NCBI GenBank assembly: GCA_963422415.1 | Contig: OY729430.1 | Location: 3,100,001 to 3,164,000 of the forward strand | DNA length: 64,000 bases | DNA from: Bin34 sp963422415 | GTDB lineage: Bacteria; Chloroflexota; Anaerolineae; Caldilineales; Caldilineaceae | Reading direction: 5' to 3' | Shown here: one piece after another, positions 44,089 through 53,549 of the stretch | Layout: every line of letters starts with the position of its first letter | Position numbering within the stretch: the first letter of the stretch is position 1 | The notes under the pieces: model-generated | Databases searched by the model: none | Told to the model about the DNA's origin: nothing | The model's input: the letters and a program-made list of their open reading frames with translations, nothing else | Made by a program: the position numbers and the translations under genes

Positions 44089-45153
44089 CTAGGCCGATGG
44101 CGCAACGACAGCTGGCGCATGTTCGTCGACATACAGGAAGCAACGCACCTTGTGACCTTTCTGGACCTCGACTTCGGGAGGACGATGCACATCGCAAACT
44201 CCGGGAATCTGATCCCGGCAACGATCGAAGAAGGGACAACCTCGATGCATCGCAAAAGGACTGGGAATGTTGCCTTCGATGGGCACCAGTTCCTGCAAGG
44301 GGCCGTCGATCTTGGGAATGGAGTTCCACAGAGCCTTGGTGTAGGGATGCAGAGGCTGGTCGAAGATGGTCTCCACATCGGCGTGCTCCATGACCAGCCC
44401 CAAATACATGACCATGACCTCGTCCGCGATGCCGCCGACTACCGCCAAGTCATGGCTGATGTAAATGATGGACATGTTCAGTTCCGCCTGCAGCTCCTCA
44501 ATCAGCTCCAGGATCTGGGCCTCCACGGTTACATCCAGCGCCGTGGTGGGTTCATCGGCGATGAGCAGCAACGGATTGCAGGAAAGAGCCATGGCAATCA
44601 TGGCGCGCTGGCGCATGCCACCGGAGAGCTCATGGGGGTAGGCGTCCACGGTCCGGTCGGGACGCGGAATGCCCACCCGGCGCAGCAAATCCGCGGCGCG
44701 CTCCCGGGCGGAACTGGGCGTGGAATCGGGAATGTGCAGCAGGATGGCTTCGCTGATCTGATCTCCCACCGAATGCAACGGGCTAAAAGAGGTCATGGGC
44801 TCTTGGAAAATCATGCCGATCTCCCCGCCGCGCACCCGCCGGAATTCCGGGCCCCGCCGGTCCAGCCGGGCCAGATCAATGACTTCCTCCGATTCGTTCG
44901 ACTTGCGAGCGTGCAACAGAATTTCACCACCCAGTTGCTTGGCCGGAGGACTGGGCACGATACCCATGATGGATTGCGCGGTAACCGACTTGCCGGATCC
45001 GCTCTCCCCAATGATGCCCAGCGTCTTGCCTTCGTATACATCAAAGGAGACATCGTCCACTGCGCGCACGATGCCTTCGTAGAGAAAGAAGTGAACTTGC
45101 AAATCCCTGACTTCCAGCAGGCAGTCGTTGGTGTACCGATAGGTGTCAGTCAC
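44089..45153 (-). CDS. Oligopeptide/dipeptide ABC transporter ATP-binding protein (OppD/DppD type)
   Basis: This is the partner ATPase, 354 residues from GTG 45153. Walker A is GESGSGKSVTAQSIMG, signature HELSGGMRQRAMIAMAL, Walker B LLIADEPTTALD, H-loop SHDLAVV. The C-terminus HRGCPFFDRCRDQIPGVCDV is the Cys-rich oligopeptide/dipeptide tail. GTG 45153 gives the natural LLEVRDLQVHF N-terminus. ATG 45183 is an alternative that overlaps the upstream permease by 14 bases. Gene order binding protein, B, C, D, F is standard. Confidence 0.92.
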   Translation of the reverse strand: MTDTYRYTNDCLLEVRDLQVHFFLYEGIVRAVDDVSFDVYEGKTLGIIGESGSGKSVTAQSIMGIVPSPPAKQLGGEILLHARKSNESEEVIDLARLDRRGPEFRRVRGGEIGMIFQEPMTSFSPLHSVGDQISEAILLHIPDSTPSSARERAADLLRRVGIPRPDRTVDAYPHELSGGMRQRAMIAMALSCNPLLLIADEPTTALDVTVEAQILELIEELQAELNMSIIYISHDLAVVGGIADEVMVMYLGLVMEHADVETIFDQPLHPYTKALWNSIPKIDGPLQELVPIEGNIPSPFAMHRGCPFFDRCRDQIPGVCDVHRPPEVEVQKGHKVRCFLYVDEHAPAVVAPSA

Positions 45154-45169
45154 GATCCAGATCCAATGT

Positions 45170-46333
45170 CTAGTGATCCGCATAGGGGTCCGCCGCGTCG
45201 CGCAGACCATCACCCACGAAATTGAACAACAGCACCGTGGCCATGACCCAAGTCGCGGGAATCAATTGGTGGGGGTGTTGCGCAATCGCCACGATGTCCT
45301 GTGCATCTTGCAGCAGTGTGCCCCAGCTGACAGCCGGGGGCTGAATGCCGAGGCCAATAAAGCTCAAGGCGGTTTCAGCCAGAATCATGTTCGGCACCAT
45401 CAAGGTGATGGTCACGATCAGATGGCTGGTGAACCCCGGCAGCAAATGCTTGAAGATGATGCGCCTCTCGCCGGTGCCGGACGCCTTGGCCGCCATCGTG
45501 TAGTCCTCTTCCCGCAAGGAAAGAAACTTCCCTCTTACCACGCGTGCCAGACCGGTCCACCCCAGCACCGAAAGGATAATGGTGATGGCGAAGTACGTCC
45601 TCAAGACGGGCCAATCCCGAGGCAGGGAGGCGGACAGGGCCATCCACAAAGGCAAGTTGGGGATGGACAGCAGAAAATCAATGATTCTCTGAATGATTTC
45701 GTCTGTCAGTCCCCCAAAATATCCGGAGATCCCTCCCAATATAATGCCCAGTACCAAGCTCAACACTACCCCCAACAGGCCAATGGAGAGGGAAATCCGA
45801 CCTCCGTACAAGGTGCGGCTGAGCAGGTCTCGACCTAGGCGGTCGGCACCAAAAAGCATCAGCGGCGGCGCGTCCTGAACGTTGGATCCAAAGAAATGCA
45901 AGTCGGACTTGAAATTGCCCACCACGGTGTATTCGATGCCGCGCACGAAGAAGCGCAGAGGATACGCGGTCTCCTCGACAGGGAAGAATTCAAACTTGAA
46001 TTTTTCCTGGTTGAGCACTTTCTCAAAACCGTAATAGTACGGTCCCGTGAATCTGCGCTGTCCGTCTTCATTCGTCTGCAACCAGCGAATCTTGACTGGC
46101 GGCGCTTCTTGATAGTCCTCGAAGCGGGTAGCGGTGTCGTAGGGGCTAAAAAAACCCGAGAAGAAGGCCAACATATAAAGCAGCGACAACAACAGCAACG
46201 ACACAATTGCCATGCGATGGCGCCGGAACCGCCACCAGATCAATTCCCATTGACTGGCATAGTAAAAGCTGTCGTCTTGCTCCCTGATCTCGGGAACAGG
46301 CAGGTTTGGGGCAGCGCCCGCGGCGGCATCCAT
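45170..46333 (-). CDS. Peptide-type ABC transporter permease (OppC/DppC type) with extracytoplasmic insert
   Basis: This 387-residue permease has a first transmembrane helix at about residues 40-62, then an insert of about 120 residues before the permease core, and five more helices. The EAA-like loop reads EEDYTMAAKASGTGERRIIFKHLLP. The insert contains FEDYQEAPPVKIRWLQTNEDGQRRF and EYTVVGNFKSDLHFFG and ends at LFGADRLGRDLLSR, the usual start of the conserved core. The insert makes the protein longer than the common 300-residue DppC. It lies 23 bases after the B permease. Confidence 0.9.
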   Translation of the reverse strand: MDAAAGAAPNLPVPEIREQDDSFYYASQWELIWWRFRRHRMAIVSLLLLSLLYMLAFFSGFFSPYDTATRFEDYQEAPPVKIRWLQTNEDGQRRFTGPYYYGFEKVLNQEKFKFEFFPVEETAYPLRFFVRGIEYTVVGNFKSDLHFFGSNVQDAPPLMLFGADRLGRDLLSRTLYGGRISLSIGLLGVVLSLVLGIILGGISGYFGGLTDEIIQRIIDFLLSIPNLPLWMALSASLPRDWPVLRTYFAITIILSVLGWTGLARVVRGKFLSLREEDYTMAAKASGTGERRIIFKHLLPGFTSHLIVTITLMVPNMILAETALSFIGLGIQPPAVSWGTLLQDAQDIVAIAQHPHQLIPATWVMATVLLFNFVGDGLRDAADPYADH

Positions 46334-46356
46334 TTCCGTGATTTCCGATGACAGGA

Positions 46357-47358
46357 CTACCGGCTAGCCGCGCTTTCGTAGCGAATGCGTGGGTCCAGGG
46401 CCGCGAGTAGGATGTCCGAAATCAAGGTGCCGATCACGGTCAATATACTCAGGATCATGACAATGCTGCCGGCCAGAAACATGTCTTGGGCCAGCACGGC
46501 CCGCAGCAGCAGCGGGCCCACGGTCTGCAATCCCAGTATGAGGGATACCAGCACTTCGCCGGAAAAGATGCCGGGCAGGGTCCAGCCCACCGTGCTGATG
46601 ACAGGATTCATGGACATGCGCACCGGATACTTGAAGAGTAGGCGCGTCTCCGCCACACCTTTGGCCCGGGCCGTAATCACATATTGCCGCTTCAGTTCGT
46701 CCAGCAAGTTGCCGCGCATGACTCGCATCAAGGCCCCCGTGGAACTGAGTCCCACGATGACGCAGGGCAAGATCAAGTGTTTCACCATGTCCACGAATTT
46801 CTCCCAAGACATGGGCTCTCCCATGTATTCAATGGAATTGAGACCCAACGGAGAGAACTCGGTAAACTTGAAGATGTACCAAGCAAGCACCATGGCCAGC
46901 AAGAAGCCGGGCGTGGCCAACCCCAAGAAGCCAAAGAAGGTGAAGATGTAATCCAGAATGGAATACTGGTGCGTAGCCGAGTAGATGCCGAGGGAGACCG
47001 CCAGCACCCACGAAATAATCAAGGAGAGTATGGCAATCAGGAGAGTCAAGGGCAGGCGTTCCGCCAGCAGCTCGTTGACCGTCTTGCCCCATTGGAAAGA
47101 CCAGCCAAAATTGAACCTGAAAAGAATACCTTCCATCCAACGCAAATACCGTCGCCAAGAGGGTTGGTCAAAACCGTACATGGCGATCAGCCGTTCCGCT
47201 TCCTCCTCATTCAACTGCACGCCGGTGGCGCGCAGATTTTCGATGTGGTAGGTGACCCAGTCGCCGGGCGGCAGCTCGATCAGGGCGAATGCGACTACCG
47301 AAATCAGCAGCAGGATGGGCACCAACATGATGGTGCGACGGACGATATAGGCAACCAT
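46357..47358 (-). CDS. Peptide-type ABC transporter permease (OppB/DppB type)
   Basis: This permease has 333 residues and six transmembrane helices. The N-terminal helix is followed by PPGDWVTYHIENL and a loop, then the core with WGKTVNELLAERLPLTLLIA. The EAA loop is QYVITARAKGVAETRLLFKYPVRM. The C-terminus MILSILTVIGTLISDILLAALDPRIRY is typical of DppB. It is the first permease gene after the hairpin behind the solute-binding-protein gene. Confidence 0.92.
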   Translation of the reverse strand: MVAYIVRRTIMLVPILLLISVVAFALIELPPGDWVTYHIENLRATGVQLNEEEAERLIAMYGFDQPSWRRYLRWMEGILFRFNFGWSFQWGKTVNELLAERLPLTLLIAILSLIISWVLAVSLGIYSATHQYSILDYIFTFFGFLGLATPGFLLAMVLAWYIFKFTEFSPLGLNSIEYMGEPMSWEKFVDMVKHLILPCVIVGLSSTGALMRVMRGNLLDELKRQYVITARAKGVAETRLLFKYPVRMSMNPVISTVGWTLPGIFSGEVLVSLILGLQTVGPLLLRAVLAQDMFLAGSIVMILSILTVIGTLISDILLAALDPRIRYESAASR

Positions 47359-47404
47359 CGAGCAGGGAGACCCTAGGACCGGGGATAAATTCGGCGCGAA
47401 TGGG

Positions 47405-47448
47405 AAAAAGGGGCTGGGCCGAGACGCCTTGCCGTCCCAGCCCAGCCC
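47405..47448 (-). terminator. Terminator-like hairpin inside the first peptide-transport operon
   Basis: On the minus strand, 9 bases after the binding-protein stop codon, GGGCTGGG pairs with CCCAGCCC (47411-47418), with the partner arm at 47436-47443 or 47441-47448. The stem is followed by CTTTTT (complement of 47405-47410). This is the intrinsic-terminator form, yet permease and ATPase genes continue downstream on the same strand. Partial termination would make more binding protein than permease. Confidence 0.7.
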
Positions 47449-47456
47449 ATCAAAAC

Positions 47457-49445
47457 CTAGTGATCCTCGGGGTTTACATAGAACAGTTGCTCCATGGCAA
47501 AGTTCTGTGCAATGGCATACCCCTCGGTCGCTACATTGTCCATGTCCACGGACACGATCAGCGGGTACTTCACGTTCTCGACGACGGTGATTTCAGGCAG
47601 GTTGGCGCGATGCCAAGCATTGCCCTCTTCCTTGTACTGATTGTACTCGTCACTGCCAGAGACCGAACCCCAGCGTTTCTTGTCCAGTTCAAAGGCGTCC
47701 AAGATCCACTGCGGCGGATCCATGGCCATTTCGCTGTCCGGAGACTGCGTCATGTAGATCCACCAAGCATACCCGGCCCTTTGAACAGTGTCGCTGGTCC
47801 AGTTGTTGTCCCAGCCCTGATCATGAGCCCAGAAGACGGTGGCCTGCAATTCATTGTTGTTGCGCCGCTCGGCCCACAGCGTGGACTCGAGCTTCTTGAC
47901 GGAAGCGTTGATGCCGACGTCCTTTAGGTACTCGCCAATCAGTTCCGCAGCCGGCTCCAGATCTGGCGCATGAGCGCCGTGCTCGATCAGCATGGTAAGG
48001 GGTTCGCCATCAGGGTACAGACGAAAACCATCGTCTCCCCGCTGATCCAGACCCACTGCATCGAACAGATCATTGGCCCGCTGCACATCCTGGACGGAAA
48101 GTTCTTCCCCGACCGTCTGCAAAGGCAGGGTAGCATAACCGTAATACAGAGATTTGATCATCTCGTCTCGGTCTACGGCCAGACTGATGGCCTGACGGAA
48201 ACGAATGTCGCTGGCGATCTCCCGCCAATTGGCGGCATTGGGGTCGTTTTCGTCGTTATAGGTCTGATTGATCCAGATGGAGCTGGAATCCACGTGCATG
48301 TCCAGCAGCTGATGCCGGTACCCGCCCGCGGGACCATTTTCCACATACAGTGGAATCTTGACCAGGCCGGTGCTCTCCCGCATGAAGTCGGCTTCGCCGA
48401 CTAGGATGCCGGTGTTCACCATCTCCACGTCTTCTACGAGCTTGGAAAGAAGCCGGTCAATATACGGCAGCTGCTTTCCTTCCGTGTCCACCTTGTGGTA
48501 ATAGGGATTGCGCTCGAAGAGCAGCAGACCCGGCTCCGAGGATTCGACGCGTTGCCACGGGGTCAGGACCGGTGACACAATGCATTTCTCCTGGTTGACA
48601 TGCCAACTCAGGCAATCATTGCTCGTGAAGACCTGATTCCATTCGTCGGTCAGGTTCATTTCATCCAGCAACGGGCGCAGATCCTCAAGATCCACATAGG
48701 AGATGTGGAACTGCTGCAGGTGGTGGGCGGGACGGATCAGCTCGGTCCAGCCGTTCCAAGTCTCGATGGTAAGGTTGCGCAGGAATCCGCCATAGGGCGC
48801 ATCAAAGTCTACCTGGAAGGTGAAGTCGTCAAGGACCGTCAGAGTCATGGGCGTGCCGTCCGGAGCGTTCCGGGTGCGGAAGCGTCTCGGATAGGTCGGG
48901 GTCAGGTCCTCGTTGTCGTAGATGTCATGGGCGACAAAGGCCACGTCGGCCGAGGTGACAGGCTCGCCATCCGACCACTTCAACCCCTCTCTCATGTGAA
49001 AGAGGAAGGTCTGGTTGTCGTTGGACACCTCGAAGCTGTGCAGGATATTTCCCCGAATGCCTTGCACACCCAAGCCCGGGGCGGAAAGCAAGGATTCGTT
49101 CATGCCGACGAAGATGTCAGGATTCCAGTCCGGACGGAAGTGGAGGGTGCGCAGGGTACCGCCATATACACCGGGTTTCCAATCCACGTGCCCCTCGGGC
49201 AGCAGGGTACCGGGCCCCACCACAAAGGGTTCGTTGGGCAGGCGATCTTCCAGCGGCGGCAGCATACCGAATTCAACTCGAGCCCACAAAAACGGGGACT
49301 CCAAGGGGTTGCTCGCCATGGCATCCTCCGTCATGGCATCTTCCACCGTCTCTGACTCTGACGCCGGGATTGCACCGCCACTGCAGGCTGCCACCAGCAG
49401 AGCCAGCAACAGAAGCAAGGCAATCAAGCCAAACCGCATCCTCAT
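47457..49445 (-). CDS. Peptide-type ABC transporter solute-binding lipoprotein
   Basis: This extracytoplasmic receptor has 662 residues. The signal peptide ends in a lipobox LVAAC with lipidated Cys21. The body has the SBP_bac_5 pattern, for example FLFHMREGLKWSDGEPVTSADVAF and FRQAISLAVDRDEMIKSLY. It is about 100 residues longer than DppA, with an acidic C-terminus. The start ATG 49445 follows AAGGAGAAG (about 5-8 bases away). It is the first gene of the operon. The substrate class (peptide, nickel, sugar) cannot be fixed from sequence. Confidence 0.9.
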   Translation of the reverse strand: MRMRFGLIALLLLLALLVAACSGGAIPASESETVEDAMTEDAMASNPLESPFLWARVEFGMLPPLEDRLPNEPFVVGPGTLLPEGHVDWKPGVYGGTLRTLHFRPDWNPDIFVGMNESLLSAPGLGVQGIRGNILHSFEVSNDNQTFLFHMREGLKWSDGEPVTSADVAFVAHDIYDNEDLTPTYPRRFRTRNAPDGTPMTLTVLDDFTFQVDFDAPYGGFLRNLTIETWNGWTELIRPAHHLQQFHISYVDLEDLRPLLDEMNLTDEWNQVFTSNDCLSWHVNQEKCIVSPVLTPWQRVESSEPGLLLFERNPYYHKVDTEGKQLPYIDRLLSKLVEDVEMVNTGILVGEADFMRESTGLVKIPLYVENGPAGGYRHQLLDMHVDSSSIWINQTYNDENDPNAANWREIASDIRFRQAISLAVDRDEMIKSLYYGYATLPLQTVGEELSVQDVQRANDLFDAVGLDQRGDDGFRLYPDGEPLTMLIEHGAHAPDLEPAAELIGEYLKDVGINASVKKLESTLWAERRNNNELQATVFWAHDQGWDNNWTSDTVQRAGYAWWIYMTQSPDSEMAMDPPQWILDAFELDKKRWGSVSGSDEYNQYKEEGNAWHRANLPEITVVENVKYPLIVSVDMDNVATEGYAIAQNFAMEQLFYVNPEDH

Positions 49446-49689
49446 ACTCTTCTCCTTGATTCTTGATGTAAACAACAGGCCGCACCCGAGCAACCCGAGA
49501 CAACGCAAGTATGAAACCAAGCGCAGCACAGGGAGCCGGGAAGCAACCAGCTTAGGCAATGACAGGTTTTTATGGCCTGCGTCATTTTAATATGGACAGG
49601 GAGCAGAGCCAAAAAGGCATCGCTGCATTGATCAGGAAGAGAGGACGCGGTCGCAGCCCACGACCGGCATGATCTACAGCCAAGGACCC

Positions 49690-50805
49690 TCAGGCGTAGC
49701 GTTCGCTGGCCTCTGTCACAGCCTGCAGATCCGCCAGCGAGACTTCCACGCCCAGCCCCGGTTCCCGGGGCACTTCCACAGTGGAATTGGCTGACACCAC
49801 AAAGTCGGGACTGGCGATGTCCCGGTGAAAATACCGGGCCGACGCCGAGATGTCTCCGGGCAGCAGGAAGTTCGGCAGGCTGGCCAAGGCCACATTGCAG
49901 GCCCGTCCCACATTGGTCTCCAGCATGCCTCCGCACCAGACCGGCACTCCCGCCTTCTGGCAGAGATCGTGGATTTCCAGGGCCGCCGTCAGTCCTCCGA
50001 CACGTCCCACCTTGATGTTGATGTTGCCGCAGGCATGGATGCGCAGGGCCCAGGCCGCATGGTGGGGAGAATGGATGCTCTCATCCAGACAGATGGGAGT
50101 CCGTAGGCACCGCTGCAACTCCGCATGTTCCACCATGTCCTCGTAATGCAGCGGTTGTTCAATCAGCAACAACTCCATGTCGTCCATGGCCTTGAAGGTA
50201 GGCAGATCGGACAGGGTGTAGGCAGAATTGGCATCCACCTGCAGCTGCAGATCCGGCCACAGATGGCGAATCCGCTCCACCACGGCGATGTCCCAGCCGG
50301 GCTTGATCTTGAGCTTGACCCTTTGATACCCTTCATCCACATATTGGGCCACCCGAACTTCCAGCTCGGCAAGGGTGGGTTCGATGCCTACGCTGACCCC
50401 CACCGGCACTGCAACGCGAGTGCCTCCCAGCAATTGAGACAGGGATGTCCCCTCCATTTGACCCCATAGATCCCACAGGGCATTTTCCAAGGCGGCCTTG
50501 GCCATGCCATGGCCTCTGACTTGCCTGAACAGCGACACAGCCGCCTTGGGGCTCTGCAGCGGGGTCCTTAGGAGTCGCGGTATGAGGTAGTCCGCCAAGA
50601 TGTGACGAGCCGTGCCCAGTGTTTCCGAGGAATACCAGGGACCGGATCCAGCCACGCACTCTCCCCAACCCGACAGGCCCTGGGCATTGACGCGCACCAG
50701 AATGGAAGGCCGGTGGGTCTCTCGGCGAAAACTGGTTTCAAAGGGATGCACATACTCCAGGCGAATGGAGTGCAGCTCCACGGATTCGATCTTGATGGGT
50801 GTCAC
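49690..50805 (-). CDS. Enolase-superfamily o-succinylbenzoate synthase/N-acylamino acid racemase
   Basis: This 371-residue enzyme has the MLE-type enolase fold. Active-site residues are in place: KxK (KLKIK, Lys164-168), metal ligands Asp191 (VDANSAY), Glu216 (EQPL) and Asp241 (DES), and the opposing Lys265 (NIKVGRVGG). This matches the OSBS/NSAR subgroup (menC type 2), which either makes o-succinylbenzoate in menaquinone synthesis or racemises N-succinyl/acyl amino acids. No other men genes are near, and the gene sits between two peptide transporters, so racemase activity on amino-acid derivatives is the more likely role (inference). The start is GTG 50805, without a good ribosome-binding site. 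Confidence 0.85.
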   Translation of the reverse strand: MTPIKIESVELHSIRLEYVHPFETSFRRETHRPSILVRVNAQGLSGWGECVAGSGPWYSSETLGTARHILADYLIPRLLRTPLQSPKAAVSLFRQVRGHGMAKAALENALWDLWGQMEGTSLSQLLGGTRVAVPVGVSVGIEPTLAELEVRVAQYVDEGYQRVKLKIKPGWDIAVVERIRHLWPDLQLQVDANSAYTLSDLPTFKAMDDMELLLIEQPLHYEDMVEHAELQRCLRTPICLDESIHSPHHAAWALRIHACGNINIKVGRVGGLTAALEIHDLCQKAGVPVWCGGMLETNVGRACNVALASLPNFLLPGDISASARYFHRDIASPDFVVSANSTVEVPREPGLGVEVSLADLQAVTEASERYA

Positions 50806-51138
50806 GGAATGGAGGATGATCTGGGAAACTGGAACAGAGATGTCAATTGCAGCGCACGATGTTACGGTTCAGGCAGGGAAGAGGAATGCGCCCCATCAGG
50901 ACCGGAAAGGCCAGGCGTCTTCTGTTGCACGGCTCCTGTCTCATTGCCCCATATCCGCCGATAGAAGCGCCGGAAACGCGGCTGGGCCACACTGCCTGTT
51001 TCCCACGGACACTGGAAACACGGACGCCATAATGTGGATACTACCTCATGACGACAGGGCAGTGACGTTGCATTCCCAACGTGAGCATCGGAACAAGACC
51101 ACGGACGGGTGCCGGAACAGCCAGGCATCCGATGTCAT
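50806..51138 (-). other. Interval between the second transport operon and the enolase-superfamily gene
   Basis: The 333 bases contain no supported gene. A weak hairpin ACGTTG/CAACGT (51065-51082, 6-base loop) is the only structure I saw, and it has no U-tract. Promoter elements for the downstream GTG gene could not be identified. Confidence 0.4.
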
Positions 51139-52104
51139 CTATCGTGATTCCTCGTACAGCCAGCACCACACCCGCTGACCTGTCGGTAGACTGATACAGG
51201 CCGGATCCTGTTCTGCGCAGACGGGCAAGGCCTCGTCGCAGCGAGGCTGGAAGCGACATCCCAGGGACACCTGCCGCAGATCCGGCGGCGCTCCGGGGAT
51301 GAATACGGGCATTTCATCCGACTGCAAGCGAGGCATGCTGGCCAGCAGCCGACGAGCATAGGGATGGGCTGGACTGCCCAGCACTTGCTCCGCCGTACCC
51401 TGCTCCGCCAGCCCTCCCGCATAGGCCACGGCAATCTGGTCGCAGATGTCGCTGGCCAAGGCGATGTCATGGGTAATGAAGATCAGGGACAGGCCGTCCT
51501 TCTTCAGATCCTTCAGCAGATTCATGATCTGGGCCTGCACGCTCACATCCAGGGCCGACGTGGGTTCGTCCATGATCAACAGACTGGGACTGAAGATCAG
51601 GGCGGAGGCGATCATCACGCGCTGCTTCATGCCACCGCTCAGTTCGTGAGGGTACAGGGAATAGACGCTGGCGGGCAGACCCACCCGGGCCAGCAAGGTC
51701 TCCGCCTTTACCCGCAGCCGTGACTTGCTCAACCCTCCTTGGACGAGATGGGGTTCAATGATCTGCGGTCCAATCCGCATGACCGGATTCAGGGTGTTCA
51801 TGGCTCCCTGCGGCACCAGGGCCATGCGTTGCCACTTTACCTCCCGGTGAAAGCGGCCATCGTCCAACGCGGAGATCCGATCCCCTTCCAGCCGCACCTC
51901 GCCGCTGAAGTGTGCGGTATTGGCGGGCAACTGACGCATAAGCGCATTGGCGACGCTGGACTTGCCACAACCGGATTCCCCGACCAGTCCCATGGCCGTG
52001 CCGGGATGCGCCAGCTCGAAGGAAATACCGTCGACGGCGTGCACCGCGCCCCGCGGATCCGCGTAGTGCAGACATAGATCGTGTACTTCCAGCACCTTGG
52101 TCAT
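51139..52104 (-). CDS. Oligopeptide/dipeptide ABC transporter ATP-binding protein (OppD/DppD type)
   Basis: This ATPase of the second system has 321 residues. Walker A is GESGCGKSSVANALM, Q-loop ALVPQGAMNTLNPVM, signature HELSGGMKQRVMIASAL, Walker B LLIMDEPTSALD, H-loop THDIALAS. The C-terminal Cys-rich motif GCRFQPRCDEALPVCAEQDP is present. Its ATG overlaps the upstream permease stop by 4 bases (ATGA). The long upstream part of the open frame lies over the permease and is not coding. It is the last gene of the operon. Confidence 0.92.
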   Translation of the reverse strand: MTKVLEVHDLCLHYADPRGAVHAVDGISFELAHPGTAMGLVGESGCGKSSVANALMRQLPANTAHFSGEVRLEGDRISALDDGRFHREVKWQRMALVPQGAMNTLNPVMRIGPQIIEPHLVQGGLSKSRLRVKAETLLARVGLPASVYSLYPHELSGGMKQRVMIASALIFSPSLLIMDEPTSALDVSVQAQIMNLLKDLKKDGLSLIFITHDIALASDICDQIAVAYAGGLAEQGTAEQVLGSPAHPYARRLLASMPRLQSDEMPVFIPGAPPDLRQVSLGCRFQPRCDEALPVCAEQDPACISLPTGQRVWCWLYEESR

Positions 52105-53549
52105 GAGAGTCTCTGTCGGCGCTGGCCGGGCTGCAGACGGGGATTGACCACCGGCTCGATAGCCAGCGAGATCAGCATGAAGGTCAAGGCTACCATGACG
52201 ATCAGCAACCCGGGAGGGATGATCCACCACCAATAGCCTACATATACGCCACCCGTACGAAAGCCGGCTTCCAGAATCTGTCCCCAAGTGGGAATGGCGG
52301 GATCTCCCAGTCCCAGAAAACTAAGTCCGGCCTCGGCCAGAATGGCTGCCGGCGCGCTGAAGATGATCTGGGCCAGAAAGTACGGCATGATCTGGGGCAG
52401 GATATGCCGCCACATGATGCGGGCCCGAGAGGAACCCAGGCCTTGAATGGCTTCAAGCAACTGGCTGGAGCGCATGTGCAGGACCATGGAACGCACCTGG
52501 ATGGCCAGTCCCGGCCAGCTGAAAGCCACCAGGATCAGCATGATCACCGTCAGGTTGGGGCCAATGACGAAGAGCAGGAAAATGAGCAGGGGCAGCACCG
52601 GAATGTTGGCCACGATATCCGACATCCGTTGAATCACCGTGTCCACCGCGCCTCCCAGATAGCCGCTGACGATGCCCAGCGTCGTGCCCAGAAGGGTGGA
52701 TGTCAGGGATACCACGACACCAATCAGCAGTGCCACGGGCAAGCCGAAGAGCAGGCCTTGTGCCAAGTCCCGCCCGATGCTGTCCGTACCTAAGGCCCCA
52801 TAGGCGTCTCCCCCCACCACGATCTTCACCGCGCCCACGCGGTCCTCGGGAGCGCGGGCGGCGGTCTGAAAAAGAAATTCGTATTCGCCGAGCAGAGGTT
52901 CGAATGTCCCCTCGGAATCCCCGGGAACACCAAACAGGATTTCCAGTGCCTGCCCCTTGATCTGGGCCTCGTCCAGCTGTAGGTCATGCTCATCCGTCAG
53001 AAATTCCTGAATGAAGGTGATCATGCTCTCTTCCGCATTGAGCTGAAAGCGCAACGGCTCCGCCGCGTGACGCACAAAGGGTCCGGTCTCGTCATCCCGC
53101 GGCGCCTTGATGGCGTGACGCAGCAGACTGATGCGCGATTCGTCCGGCCGGATCAAAGTCAGACCCAGCAGCGGCGCCTTTTCCGCAAAGTGCACCTCCG
53201 ACACCGTCAGGGACAGAAAGCCCGGCGCCTTGGGAGTTTCCAATTCGTACCGAATGGGATAGTTGGAGAGGATGGAGCTGCCCCGCTCCTCCCTCTCCGC
53301 GGGCTCCTCGAGCGTGGCCGACCAATGCACTACGGAAGCGCGCCCGTGCAGGTTGGGCGTCCATACCGGCGGAGCGGCCTTGGGGTTGTCCACCCAATGC
53401 ACCGGATTGCTCCAGAAACGGGCTCCGAATTCCGTGGGGAATGTGACCGCCACATACAGGGAAACCAGCGTCTGGAGCGTAAGCAGCAACAGACCCAACA
53501 AGCCGATGGGACTGGAGCGCAGGGCCCGCCAGACTTGGGAAACACGCAT
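52101..53549 (-). CDS. Peptide-type ABC transporter permease (OppC/DppC type) with large insert
   Basis: This 482-residue permease is far longer than the usual 300. An N-terminal helix (about residues 15-36, LLGLLLLTLQTLVSLYVAVT) is followed by about 220 residues of mostly polar sequence with repeated elements such as SVVHWSATLEEPAEREERGS. The conserved core then begins at ALGTDSIGRDLAQGLLFG, and the EAA loop is SQLLEAIQGLGSSRARIMWRHILP. The insert lies outside the membrane in the normal topology and may contact the binding protein. It starts at TGATG overlapping the B permease stop. Confidence 0.87.
   Translation of the reverse strand: MRVSQVWRALRSSPIGLLGLLLLTLQTLVSLYVAVTFPTEFGARFWSNPVHWVDNPKAAPPVWTPNLHGRASVVHWSATLEEPAEREERGSSILSNYPIRYELETPKAPGFLSLTVSEVHFAEKAPLLGLTLIRPDESRISLLRHAIKAPRDDETGPFVRHAAEPLRFQLNAEESMITFIQEFLTDEHDLQLDEAQIKGQALEILFGVPGDSEGTFEPLLGEYEFLFQTAARAPEDRVGAVKIVVGGDAYGALGTDSIGRDLAQGLLFGLPVALLIGVVVSLTSTLLGTTLGIVSGYLGGAVDTVIQRMSDIVANIPVLPLLIFLLFVIGPNLTVIMLILVAFSWPGLAIQVRSMVLHMRSSQLLEAIQGLGSSRARIMWRHILPQIMPYFLAQIIFSAPAAILAEAGLSFLGLGDPAIPTWGQILEAGFRTGGVYVGYWWWIIPPGLLIVMVALTFMLISLAIEPVVNPRLQPGQRRQRLS

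Noticed and set aside
52897..52915. GGTTCGAATG, resembling a tRNA T-loop
   Set aside because: It lies within the coding sequence of the C-type permease and has no matching acceptor, D or anticodon arms.
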